Below are positions 18,560 to 26,488 of a stretch of DNA of 64,000 nt, piece after piece. The notes under the pieces were generated by a model. The model searched no databases, was not told the origin of the DNA, and worked only from the letters and a program-made list of their open reading frames with translations. This DNA comes from Mycobacterium paraffinicum. Lineage in GTDB: Bacteria; Actinomycetota; Actinomycetes; Mycobacteriales; Mycobacteriaceae. The first letter of the stretch is position 1. Each line of letters starts with the position of its first letter. The stretch lies in the NCBI RefSeq assembly GCF_001907675.1, contig NZ_MPNT01000003.1:124001-188000 (forward strand). The letters are read 5' to 3'. A program made the translations under genes and the position numbers.

Positions 18560-18705
18560 CGCGGCGGAGCCGGGCGAAGCGGGTCGCCACCATCGGCCGC
18601 GTGGCGATCGCTAGCGCGGCGGAGCCGGGCGAAGCGGGTCGCCACCATCAGCCGCGTGGCGATCGCTAGCGCGGCGGAGCCGGGCGAAGCGGGTCGCCAC
18701 CATCA
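18486..18705. repeat. Four head-to-tail copies of a 55-bp GC-rich repeat (VNTR-like)
   Basis: Units start at 18486, 18541, 18596 and 18651, each exactly 55 bp and beginning GCCGCGTGGCGATCGC. Copies 1 and 2 end in CCATCG, copies 3 and 4 in CCATCA; otherwise they are identical. Each unit contains inverted ends GTGGCGA and TCGCCAC, so it can fold into a hairpin. The array covers the end of the acyl-CoA dehydrogenase gene and reaches to 4 bp from the end of the converging MspA-like gene. The length falls in the range of mycobacterial MIRU/VNTR elements. Confidence 0.97.
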
Positions 18706-18708
18706 GCC

Positions 18709-19422
18709 TTAGACGGATTTGGTGACGCCGACGTACGACAGCACCACGTCGGACAGATCCGTCATCCGGGTGAGCACCGCGTAGGAGCGGATGAACGACT
18801 GGCCCACGCAGCCGTCGATCTTGATGTGGAAGTTGCTGATCATGACCCAGGGATTCGCTCCCTTGAATTGTTTCTTGATCACCGGCACCGTGATGACGAG
18901 GCCGGGCTTCATGCCGACGCTCATCGCGCCGTTGATGGGGGCGGAAATATAGGGCAGCAGGGGTGGCAATGTGCCGGTGGTGTCGAAGGTCGGGCTGACG
19001 CCCGGGATGAGGCCAGCACCGCCCTCCATGATCACGCCGTTGGATGTACTCATATCGATGCCACAGCCGATCTGGTAGCCGACTTCCAGGATGCCGTGGG
19101 GCTCTTCCGATCCTTTCAGCGAGCCGACGAAGATGCCGCTGGCCACGTATTCGCGCGACGCGATGGAGGTGGTCAACGGCGCCACCGGAACCTGCGCCTC
19201 GTCCTTCGCGCCCAGTCCCAAGGTCCAGCCGTCTGGGGTGTTGAGGATGACCGGGGGATTCGAGGGCACCGCTCCATCGGCGGCCGGCGCAGCAGTCGCA
19301 CCGGCGGGCTCGACCTCGGGATCGGCGGCAGTGGAGGGCGCCGCGATCAGCGAGGTGAGGAGGCAAACGGCGACGATCAGGGCGCGACGAACGACCACAG
19401 CTACCGGCCTCACGCATGACAA
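18709..19422 (-). CDS. MspA-family porin-like protein
   Basis: A 237-residue exported protein. The signal peptide runs to about residue 33 (LIVAVCLLTSLIAAPSTAA, then DP). The mature part shows MspA-family features: SREYVASGIFVGSL, then GILEVGYQIGCGIDMST, then ISNFHIKIDGCVGQSFIRSYAVL near the end. MspA proteins form octameric outer-membrane porins in fast growers; here the spacing is altered and a pair of cysteines (GCGID, DGCVG) is present, so a different exported role is possible. It converges on the acyl-CoA dehydrogenase gene across the tandem repeat. Confidence 0.8.
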   Translation of the reverse strand: MSCVRPVAVVVRRALIVAVCLLTSLIAAPSTAADPEVEPAGATAAPAADGAVPSNPPVILNTPDGWTLGLGAKDEAQVPVAPLTTSIASREYVASGIFVGSLKGSEEPHGILEVGYQIGCGIDMSTSNGVIMEGGAGLIPGVSPTFDTTGTLPPLLPYISAPINGAMSVGMKPGLVITVPVIKKQFKGANPWVMISNFHIKIDGCVGQSFIRSYAVLTRMTDLSDVVLSYVGVTKSV

Positions 19423-19570
19423 CGTACGGACTCACCCTTTCGAGTCGCGAAATTTGCTGGGCGGCCGATCGAAGTTGTTGTCCGTTCGTGACTCTTATGC
19501 GATATGGACGCCAAATGTAGGATTAGGCTCAGTTAGCCGGCAGTTCAGGCAAGCGACGGAAGGGCCCGCG

Positions 19571-19831
19571 ATGACGAGGCGTAGGTGCGCTGCTCTACTT
19601 GTCGCAGCTTTGACGGCCCTGGGAGCTTTGATGGGCGGTGCCGGGATGGCGGCCGGCGTAGCGCTCGCGTCCCCGGATCCCGGTCAGCAGCCCGATATCT
19701 CGGACGCGATCGACGAATGGCCGATCGAGTTCCCGTCCTTCCTGACGAACCCCGTCGACGAGAGTGGCTTGGCAGGCGACTGGGGCGGCGTCGGAATGTG
19801 GTGCAACAATCTTCACGCCAACTGCGCCTGA
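19571..19831 (+). CDS. Small secreted protein of unknown function
   Basis: An 86-residue protein with an Arg-rich N-terminus (MTRRRCAALLVAALTALGAL) and a signal peptide ending near ALASPDP. The mature portion is about 52 residues, acidic, with two Trp residues and two Cys at the very end (WCNNLHANCA), able to form a small disulfide loop. The start is the ATG at 19571. No family is recognised. The function is unknown. Confidence 0.65.
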   Translation: MTRRRCAALLVAALTALGALMGGAGMAAGVALASPDPGQQPDISDAIDEWPIEFPSFLTNPVDESGLAGDWGGVGMWCNNLHANCA

Positions 19832-19844
19832 CCAACTACGCGGG

Positions 19845-20804
19845 TCAGTCCAGCAGTGACCGCGCCCGGTCCAGCAATCCCGGCAGCGTCGCCGCCATCG
19901 CTTCCAGTTCCGCTCGCGGGGACGCTCGCCGCCGATTGTGCTTGACGATCAGCGACCACGTCGCCGCCGACTTGAAACAGGCGAGCGCGCTGAACCACGC
20001 CATGTCGGTGACAGTGCGGCCCAGTGCTTTCCGGTAGATCTCGGCGAGCTCGTCGACGGGCGGCACCGCGACTGCCGAGCCCGGGACGCGCCGGTAGGTG
20101 TCCGGATCGCAGTTGATCAGGAACCAGCCCGCGTCGATCCGCGGATCGCCCACCGACCAGATCTCCCAATCGATCACGGCGTTGATGCGGGCGCCGGCCG
20201 CCATCAGGTTGCCCAGACGGAAATCACCGTGCACCACGCTTGGCCCCATAGCCGTTGGCGCGCAACCCAACAACGCGTCGCGCACCCCCGGCCAACCGGG
20301 CACCAGCGCCGCGTCGACGGTCTGCAGCGTCTCACACCACCGCCGGACTTCGGCGGTCGCATCGACGATCGGTTCATCACCGAGGCCCACTTCCCTGGGC
20401 TGCAGGCTGTGCAGCGCGGCCATGGCCCGGCACGCGTTGCGGTACCGCTCGGCCAGATCGCCACCGGCGGCACAGCCGTCGAAAAGCGGCTCCACACATT
20501 CCCCATCGACGTGTGACATCACGAACAGCGGCGGCGTGTGGGGCGGTTCCCCCGGGTCCTCCCACAACACCTCCGGCACCGGAACCGCCTTGCCCGCAAG
20601 GGCTTTCAAGACGCGGGCCTGCCGCAGCACGTCGCGATGCGCGACCGGTTCGACGCCGGGCGGAGCGACCTTGATGACCACGGGCCGGCCGCCCAGCGCA
20701 CCGCGGAACGTCAGGCTGGAGGCGCCCCCGGCGAGTGGGGCGACCCGGGTAACTCCGGCGCCCGTCAGGCGCCGCCGCAGCGCCTCCGGATCGAGCTCGG
20801 CCAT
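19845..20804 (-). CDS. Aminoglycoside-phosphotransferase/ACAD10-like kinase-fold protein
   Basis: A 319-residue protein of the APH family. It shows LAGGASSLTFRG and GGRPVVIKVAPPG (nucleotide loop and Lys), the catalytic loop VVHGDFRLGNLM, and metal-binding VIDWEIWSVGDPRIDAGW. This subfamily, related to the N-terminal domain of ACAD10/11 and the mycobacterial protein misnamed FadE36, is linked to acyl-CoA or hydroxyacyl metabolism rather than drug resistance. Its start directly abuts the SDR stop (20804/20805), so they are one operon. Confidence 0.88.
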   Translation of the reverse strand: MAELDPEALRRRLTGAGVTRVAPLAGGASSLTFRGALGGRPVVIKVAPPGVEPVAHRDVLRQARVLKALAGKAVPVPEVLWEDPGEPPHTPPLFVMSHVDGECVEPLFDGCAAGGDLAERYRNACRAMAALHSLQPREVGLGDEPIVDATAEVRRWCETLQTVDAALVPGWPGVRDALLGCAPTAMGPSVVHGDFRLGNLMAAGARINAVIDWEIWSVGDPRIDAGWFLINCDPDTYRRVPGSAVAVPPVDELAEIYRKALGRTVTDMAWFSALACFKSAATWSLIVKHNRRRASPRAELEAMAATLPGLLDRARSLLD

Positions 20805-21605
20805 TCAACCGGTGGGCTGGGTCCAGCCGACCTCGGCGAGGAAGGGCTGTGTGTGCGCGATGCGCCCGGTCAGGCTCTTCGGGTCACCGGTACACAGGCG
20901 CAAGGCCGTCTCGGTGATCAGTTCGATGTCTTCGGTGTCGGTCTTGGCCAGGTCGAGGATGCCGGCGCCGGGCGTGGCCACGGGATTGCTGGGGGCGGCG
21001 GCGTTGACGGCAATCCCGTCGTCGTACAGTTCTGCCGCAAGGCTTTTCGTCAGCCGGTTGAGCGCGGCCTTGACCGTCCCGTAGAAGCCGAAGCCCGCGG
21101 TGCGGTCGAACTCGGAGAACGGGGGGCCCGGCGGCAGGTCGCCGCCCAACGAGGTCAGGTTCAGGATCCAGCCTCGCCCGCGCTCGCGCATCGCCGGAAT
21201 CGCCAACTGGCTCAACTGCAGCGGGCCGAGGACGTGCATCTCCATCATCAGGCGGGCCCGCCGTTCGGGGAAGCCGTCCAGGGGCCGCAGGAAGGTCACC
21301 GCCGCGTTGTTGACCAAGATGTCGGGGGCGCCGACGGCGCTGACCACATCGGTGAAAAGCCTTTCCCGTTCCTCGGGGCGCGACAGGTCGGCCTGGACCG
21401 CGACGGCCTTCCCGCCGGCGGCCACGATCTCGTCCAGGGTCTCGCCCAGCGAGCCCTGGTACCTGGGATCGGGGTCCATCGTGCGGGCGGTCAGGGCGAC
21501 CGTGGCGCCGCGCGCGGCGAGCCGTGCCGCGATCGCCTTGCCCAGCCCCCGGCTGCTGCCGGTGACGAGCGCCACCATCCCATCGCAGCGTTGGTCCGCG
21601 CTCAT
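20805..21605 (-). CDS. Short-chain dehydrogenase/reductase
   Basis: A 266-residue SDR. It has the cofactor loop TGSSRGLGKAIA, a basic residue after strand 2 (LTARTMD) suggesting NADP(H), NNAAV, Ser in LNLTSLGGDLP, and the active-site Tyr/Lys in FYGTVKAA. The start is the ATG at 21605 with GAGGTCGAGG upstream. It sits in a leftward operon between DoxX and the phosphotransferase-like gene. The substrate is not predictable. Confidence 0.88.
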   Translation of the reverse strand: MSADQRCDGMVALVTGSSRGLGKAIAARLAARGATVALTARTMDPDPRYQGSLGETLDEIVAAGGKAVAVQADLSRPEERERLFTDVVSAVGAPDILVNNAAVTFLRPLDGFPERRARLMMEMHVLGPLQLSQLAIPAMRERGRGWILNLTSLGGDLPPGPPFSEFDRTAGFGFYGTVKAALNRLTKSLAAELYDDGIAVNAAAPSNPVATPGAGILDLAKTDTEDIELITETALRLCTGDPKSLTGRIAHTQPFLAEVGWTQPTG

Positions 21606-21649
21606 CCTCGACCTCCTCGGAAACGGCTTCTCCGTGTCAGAGAATGCCA

Positions 21650-22078
21650 TTATCGCCGGTCGAGCGGAAGTGGCCTGCCGCGCAACGCGTCGATCGAGCA
21701 ACTCCCGCCACCGGTGAAGACGAGCAGGAAGAAGGCAAAGCAGAACAGGATGGACAAGCCGCCGCCGTTGCCCGCCGGTGGGTCGGCGACCGGCCAGAGC
21801 GCTTGCGGTTGGTGGATCCAGAAATAGGCGACCGCCATCTCCCCCGAGGCCACGAAGGCGACCGCGCGGGTGAACAGACCGGCGGCGATCAGCACACCCG
21901 CGACGACTTCGATCAGCCCGGCGTACCAGCCGGGCCAAGAGCCGACCTCGACGCGAACCGGCGACGGCACGGGCCAATCGAACAGGCTCCTCGATCCGTA
22001 GGCGGCGAAGAGCAGACCGTAGACCACCCGAAACACGCTCAGCACCGCCGGGGCGTAACGGCTCAGATCCTTTGTCAC
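21650..22078 (-). CDS. DoxX-family membrane protein
   Basis: A 142-residue four-helix membrane protein of the DoxX family. The first helix has VLSVFRVVYGLLFAAYG. Next comes the family motif W(P)GWYAGLIEVVAGVLIAAG, then helices three and four. It starts with GTG at 22078, overlapping the hydrolase stop as GTGA. Some mycobacterial DoxX proteins associate with SodA and thiosulfate metabolism; the role here is open. Confidence 0.88.
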   Translation of the reverse strand: MTKDLSRYAPAVLSVFRVVYGLLFAAYGSRSLFDWPVPSPVRVEVGSWPGWYAGLIEVVAGVLIAAGLFTRAVAFVASGEMAVAYFWIHQPQALWPVADPPAGNGGGLSILFCFAFFLLVFTGGGSCSIDALRGRPLPLDRR

Positions 22079-23010
22079 GTTTCAGAGGTTACGGCCGCGG
22101 TCCAGCCGAGCAGGCGCCGCCAGAGCCGATGCCGGCTCGACGCCATGTTGTGGCAGTGTGCGCTGTCGGCCAGCACCACGGTGGTGATGTCGGGGCAGGC
22201 GCGATAGAAGCCGGCCTCGGCGCGCGGGTCGGGCGACACGTCGACGGCGCCGTACCCGAGCATCACCGGAACGTCGATCTGCGCGGCGCGCTCGGCGACG
22301 ACGCCGGGAATCATGGCGGTCCCGAACACGCGGGGCACCATCGATTTCGCGACGACGCAGTCCGCCGCGACGACGTCGGCGGGGACGTCGGCCAGATGAA
22401 ACCAGCTCTGCAGATGCTCGCGCGGGCCCTCGAAGTAGGGCTGCGGCAACGCGGCAAGGATCTCGCGCGCGAGGTCGGCGCGTCCCCGCGCGGTTGCCGA
22501 CCGGGCGATGAAGGCGGGGTCCAGGTTCAGCGGCGCGACGTGTTGATTCGTGCAACCCAGCAGGGCCAGCGCGGCGTAGCTGGAGAACAGCGCCTGCTGG
22601 GTGATGGCCAGGTAGCCGCCTAGGGAATGCGCGAGGGCCACCGGCGGCGCCCGGACCCCGACGGCGTCGGGTAACGCGGACACGGCGTGCGCGAGGGCGG
22701 CAGCGATATCACCGAAGTCGAAATCCCGTGCTGGTTGCGAGCTTTCACCGGTGCCTAGTGGATCGATGGTCGCCACGGCGTAACCGTTCTCCGCGGCGAA
22801 ATCGGCGAAGCTATATCCGTGCCGGCCGGGAATGCGCAGATCCCAGTAGTCGCGGCTGTAGGTGCCGCCCGGCAGGCAAACCAAGAGTCCGAGCGGCTCC
22901 CCGCGGGCGGGATAGTAGGTGGCCGCAAGCGACGCCTGCTCCCCGATCACGTCGCCGACGTCAAACGTCAACGGCCGAGCGGCAAACGTCATACGGCGCA
23001 ATCCTGCCAT
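22075..23010 (-). CDS. Alpha/beta-hydrolase
   Basis: A 311-residue alpha/beta-hydrolase-fold protein. The nucleophile elbow is AHSLGG (A replaces the first G of GxSxG). The oxyanion region is CLPGGTYSRDYWD, the probable acid is Asp in GAVDVSP, and the base His in DSAHCHNMA. The best starts are ATG 23010 (AGGACAGGGC upstream) and ATG 22992; 23028 is a less likely in-frame ATG. It leads the leftward operon hydrolase-DoxX-SDR-phosphotransferase and is divergent from mmr. The substrate is unknown. Confidence 0.82.
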   Translation of the reverse strand: MAGLRRMTFAARPLTFDVGDVIGEQASLAATYYPARGEPLGLLVCLPGGTYSRDYWDLRIPGRHGYSFADFAAENGYAVATIDPLGTGESSQPARDFDFGDIAAALAHAVSALPDAVGVRAPPVALAHSLGGYLAITQQALFSSYAALALLGCTNQHVAPLNLDPAFIARSATARGRADLAREILAALPQPYFEGPREHLQSWFHLADVPADVVAADCVVAKSMVPRVFGTAMIPGVVAERAAQIDVPVMLGYGAVDVSPDPRAEAGFYRACPDITTVVLADSAHCHNMASSRHRLWRRLLGWTAAVTSET

Positions 23011-23034
23011 GCCCTGTCCTGTACACACATAGAT

Positions 23035-23046
23035 GTACGTCCGTAC
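23035..23046. promoter_or_regulatory. Operator-like inverted repeat between the hydrolase and mmr genes
   Basis: GTACG (23035-23039) and CGTAC (23042-23046) form a perfect dyad with a 2-bp spacer, 13 bp before the mmr TTG start and just before its AAGGAGG. In M. tuberculosis mmr is repressed by the neighbouring TetR protein Rv3066; that gene is not next to mmr here. Confidence 0.45.
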
Positions 23047-23059
23047 GCAAGGAGGCGTC

Positions 23060-23383
23060 TTGACCTATGTGTTTCTCCTCTGCGCCATCGTCGCGGAGGT
23101 GATAGCGACGAGTCTGCTCAAGAGCACGGAAGGTTTCACCCGGCTCTGGCCGACCGTCATCTGTCTGACCGGTTACGCCGTCTCGTTCGCGCTCTTGGCG
23201 GTGTCGATCGCGCGGGGCATGCAGACCGACGTCGCCTACGCGTTGTGGTCGGCGATCGGCACCGCCTTGATCGTGCTGATCGCCGTGTTGTTTCTCGGCT
23301 CGCCGGTGTCCGTCGCAAAAGTCGTCGGCGTCGGGTTGATCATCGCCGGCGTGGTTACGTTGAACCTGTCCGGTGCGCATTGA
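23060..23383 (+). CDS. mmr: Small multidrug resistance efflux pump Mmr
   Basis: A four-helix SMR-family proton-coupled exporter of cationic drugs. With the TTG at 23060 as start (AAGGAGG at 23049-23055) it has 107 residues, the same as M. tuberculosis Mmr (Rv3065). The essential membrane Glu13 is in CAIVAEVIATSLLKS; the segments QTDVAYALWSAIGTA and VVGVGLIIAGVVTLNLSGAH are typical. An upstream ATG at 23033 would add nine residues before the conserved start and overlap the operator-like repeat. Confidence 0.95.
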   Translation: MTYVFLLCAIVAEVIATSLLKSTEGFTRLWPTVICLTGYAVSFALLAVSIARGMQTDVAYALWSAIGTALIVLIAVLFLGSPVSVAKVVGVGLIIAGVVTLNLSGAH

Positions 23384-23543
23384 GGCGAGGCGCGGTTTCG
23401 TCGCCGGGCCGTGAGCTGGTGTTTACGTAACGGCCTTCAACCGCGCGCCTGGTGTGCAAACATCGCTGCCAGAATGACGCTCTGCCGTCCGCGCGGGCGG
23501 CTCGGTTGATATTGCGGCAACCTCGAGGGAGCAGGACCACCAC

Positions 23544-26066
23544 ATGACCGATGTCGAACAGACACCCCCGGACGGAATCTCTCCCTCCAGCCCCGCGCGG
23601 GCAGATCTGGTTGAGCACTCGCGCACCGGGATGAGCGCGGCCGCGCTGCAGCGGGCCATCAACGACCACCTGCGCTACTCCATCGGCCGCCCGGCTGCGG
23701 CCCGCCGGCCCGAGCATTACTACCGGGCGCTCGCCCTGGCCGTGCGCGACCGCATGCAGGACCGCCGGGTGGTATCGACGCAGACCTCGCTCGATCTCGG
23801 CCGCAAGGTGACCTGCTACCTGTCGGCGGAATTCCTGATGGGGCCGCAGCTGGGCAACAACCTGCTGAACCTCGGCATGGAGCGGGCGGCCCGCGACGCG
23901 CTGGCGGCGATGGGCCAGAACCTGGACACCGTCCTGGCGTGCGAAGAGGAACCGGGACTGGGCAACGGCGGCCTCGGGCGGCTGGCGGCGTGCTACCTGG
24001 ACTCGCTGGCCACCCTGGAGCGGCCGGCGATCGGATACGGAATCCGTTACGAGTTCGGCATTTTCGACCAGGAAATCCACGACGGCTGGCAGGTCGAGCA
24101 GACCGACAACTGGCTCGACCACGGAAATCCATGGGAGATCGCCAAACCTGACGTCAACTACCTGGTCAAGTGGGGCGGCTACGCCGCTCACTACGCGGAC
24201 GACGCCGGCCATGACCGCGTCCGGTGGGTGCCGAGGCGGGTGCTCAAGGGCGTCGCCTACGACACCCCCATCCAGGGTTACGGCGTGAACACCTGCAACG
24301 TGCTGACGTTGTGGAGCGCGCGAGCCGTCAAGTCTTTCGCGCTGGAAGCCTTCAACACCGGTGATTACTACGGCGCGGTCGAGGACGAGGTGATGTCGGA
24401 GACGGTCACCAAGGTGCTGTACCCGAACGACGAGCCGGAGGCGGGTAAACAGTTGCGCCTGCTGCAGCAGTACTTCTTCGTGTCCTGTTCCCTGCAACAC
24501 GTGCTGCACATCATGGACGACCTCGCCGACGTCTCCGTCAAAGAGCTCCCCCAGCGGTTTGCCGTGCAGCTCAACGACACCCATCCCTCGATCGGCGTCG
24601 CAGAGCTGATGCGGCTGCTGGTCGACGAGCGAGAGCTGGACTGGGACGAGGCGTGGGAGATCACGGTCGCGACGTTCGGCTACACCAACCACACCCTGCT
24701 GCCCGAGGCGCTGGAGACCTGGCCGCTGGAGCTGTTCGCGGAGGCGCTACCGCGCCATCTCGAGATCATCTACGAGATCAACCGCCGGTTCCTCGACGAG
24801 GTGCGCGCCCGGTTCCCCGGCGACGAGGAGCGGGTCACCCGGATGTCGCTCATCGGCGAAAACGGCGGCAAGAACGTCCGGATGGCGCACCTGGCGACCG
24901 TGGGCAGCCACGCCATCAACGGCGTCGCCGCGCTGCATTCGGAACTGCTGAAAAGCAGCGTGCTCAAGGACTTCTACGAGATGTGGCCCGAGCGGTTCAG
25001 CAACAAGACCAACGGTGTGACGCCGCGCCGCTTCCTCGCGCTGGCCAATCCCGGGCTCCGGGAACTGTTGGACCGCAACGTCGGTGACGGCTGGCTGACC
25101 GATCTGGAACGCCTGCGCGGCCTGGAGCGATTCGTCGAGGACGCCGCCTTCCGCCGGGAATGGCGCGACATCAAACGCAACAACAAGGCGCGCCTCGCCA
25201 AGTACGTCCGCTCGGTGGCCGGGGTCGAACTCAATCCGGACTGGATGTTCGACGTCCAGGTCAAGCGCATCCACGAGTACAAGCGTCAGCATCTCAACGT
25301 GCTGCACGTCGTGGCCTTGTACCACCGGCTCAAGCAGGACCCCGACCTGTCGATTCCGCAGCGTGCCTTCATCTTCGGCGGCAAAGCGGCGCCCGGGTAC
25401 TTCATGGCGAAGCGAATCATCAAGCTGATCAACGCCGTTGGGGAAACCGTCAACGCCGACCCGGACGTCAACCGATTCCTGAAGGTGGCGTTCGTGCCCA
25501 ACTTCAACGTGCAGAACGCCCACATGATCTACCCCGCCGCCGATCTGTCCGAGCAGATCTCCACCGCCGGCAAGGAAGCGTCGGGCACCGGGAACATGAA
25601 GTTCATGATCAACGGCGCGCTGACGGTCGGCACGCTCGACGGCGCGAACGTGGAGATGCGCGACGAGGTGGGTCCGGAGAACTTCTTCCTGTTCGGCCTG
25701 ACGGAGCAGGAAGTCGAGGCGGTCAAGGCGGGCGGATACCGTCCGGCGGACTACATCGACGGCGACGACGAACTGCGCGAGGTGCTGGATCTGATTGCCG
25801 GCGGCACGTTCTCGGGCGGCGACACCGAGGTGTTCCGGCCGCTGGTGGACAACCTGCGCCATGACGACCCGTTCCTGGTGTGCGCCGACTACGCGTCGTA
25901 CGTGAGTTGTCAGGAGCGGGTCAGCGCAGCGTGGCAGGACCGGGAGTCGTGGACCAAGATGTCCATCCTGAACACCGCTCGCAGCGGCAAATTCTCATCG
26001 GATCGGGCGATCACCGAATACTGCGACGACATCTGGAACGTGTGGCCGTTGACCGTCAAGATCTGA
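23544..26066 (+). CDS. glgP: Glycogen/maltodextrin phosphorylase (classical GT35 type)
   Basis: PLP-dependent enzyme releasing glucose-1-phosphate from alpha-1,4-glucans. It has 840 residues. Family signatures: CYLSAEFLMGPQLGNNLLNL, the glycine-rich EEPGLGNGGLGRLAACYLDS, RIHEYKRQHLNVLHV, and the PLP-lysine region EASGTGNMKFMINGALTVGT. The start is the ATG at 23544, preceded by GAGGGAGCAGGA. This is the E. coli/muscle-like class. M. tuberculosis GlgP (Rv1328), as I recall it, belongs to the other, MalP-like class near glgE, so this is probably an additional or different phosphorylase. PgmA further along could use its product. Confidence 0.95.
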   Translation: MTDVEQTPPDGISPSSPARADLVEHSRTGMSAAALQRAINDHLRYSIGRPAAARRPEHYYRALALAVRDRMQDRRVVSTQTSLDLGRKVTCYLSAEFLMGPQLGNNLLNLGMERAARDALAAMGQNLDTVLACEEEPGLGNGGLGRLAACYLDSLATLERPAIGYGIRYEFGIFDQEIHDGWQVEQTDNWLDHGNPWEIAKPDVNYLVKWGGYAAHYADDAGHDRVRWVPRRVLKGVAYDTPIQGYGVNTCNVLTLWSARAVKSFALEAFNTGDYYGAVEDEVMSETVTKVLYPNDEPEAGKQLRLLQQYFFVSCSLQHVLHIMDDLADVSVKELPQRFAVQLNDTHPSIGVAELMRLLVDERELDWDEAWEITVATFGYTNHTLLPEALETWPLELFAEALPRHLEIIYEINRRFLDEVRARFPGDEERVTRMSLIGENGGKNVRMAHLATVGSHAINGVAALHSELLKSSVLKDFYEMWPERFSNKTNGVTPRRFLALANPGLRELLDRNVGDGWLTDLERLRGLERFVEDAAFRREWRDIKRNNKARLAKYVRSVAGVELNPDWMFDVQVKRIHEYKRQHLNVLHVVALYHRLKQDPDLSIPQRAFIFGGKAAPGYFMAKRIIKLINAVGETVNADPDVNRFLKVAFVPNFNVQNAHMIYPAADLSEQISTAGKEASGTGNMKFMINGALTVGTLDGANVEMRDEVGPENFFLFGLTEQEVEAVKAGGYRPADYIDGDDELREVLDLIAGGTFSGGDTEVFRPLVDNLRHDDPFLVCADYASYVSCQERVSAAWQDRESWTKMSILNTARSGKFSSDRAITEYCDDIWNVWPLTVKI

Positions 26067-26400
26067 CGAACCGGCCGCTAATCGCGGCGCGCGCGGCGTC
26101 GCTGGCGAGGAAGAGCACCGCCTGGCTACCTCGTTGGTCGAACCGGGGCGGCGCAACGGATTCTGCGTGGTGCGATGCCGGTCTTCGCCGGTGATTCTCT
26201 CTTCAACCCCGCCCCTGCAACACCGCAACCGCCGCCCCAAGGTTGGCTTCCTTGCGGCTGCAGATCGGGATCCGGGCGCCGTGGCTGCCCAGCACCCGCG
26301 CGGTCTCGAAGCCCAGCCCCGTGGCACCGCCGGTGATCAGCGCCACCTTGCCCTGCAGCAGGTCGGCACGAAACGGGCTGCGCCGGGCGTCCACGGCGTC
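26057..26400 (-). pseudogene. SDR pseudogene with central deletion and frameshift
   Basis: On the minus strand, about 26203-26375 encodes an SDR N-terminus: LLQGKVALITGGATGLGFET, then ARVLGSHGARIPICSRKEAN, ending in a stop. About 26150-26057 encodes an SDR C-terminal segment, GSTNEVA followed after a one-base frame change by AVLFLASDAARAAISG, with a stop inside the end of glgP. The roughly 150 residues between, with the Ser-Tyr-Lys active site, are missing. The stretch between the two pieces (about 26150-26203) shows nothing else. This fills most of the 420-bp gap after glgP. Confidence 0.75.
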
Positions 26401-26412
26401 AAGGGTACGACG

Positions 26413-26429
26413 GTCGACCACCGGTCGAC
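26413..26429. promoter_or_regulatory. Inverted repeat upstream of the TPM-like gene
   Basis: Arms GTCGACC (26413-26419) and GGTCGAC (26423-26429) are perfect with a 3-bp spacer, 60 bp upstream of the GTG at 26489. It could be an operator for the membrane-protein cluster that follows, or a leftover from the decayed SDR gene. Confidence 0.35.
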
Positions 26430-26488
26430 AGTGGACGTTTTCTGCGCCCACGGCAAGGATCGAGTCATCGACCCCTGGCAGGAGGAAA

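Noticed and set aside
18486..18705. CRISPR array
   Set aside because: The repeats are directly adjacent without spacers, and no cas genes are near.
23423..23662. Short minus-strand frame at the glgP start
   Set aside because: Antisense to glgP, no Shine-Dalgarno or motif.
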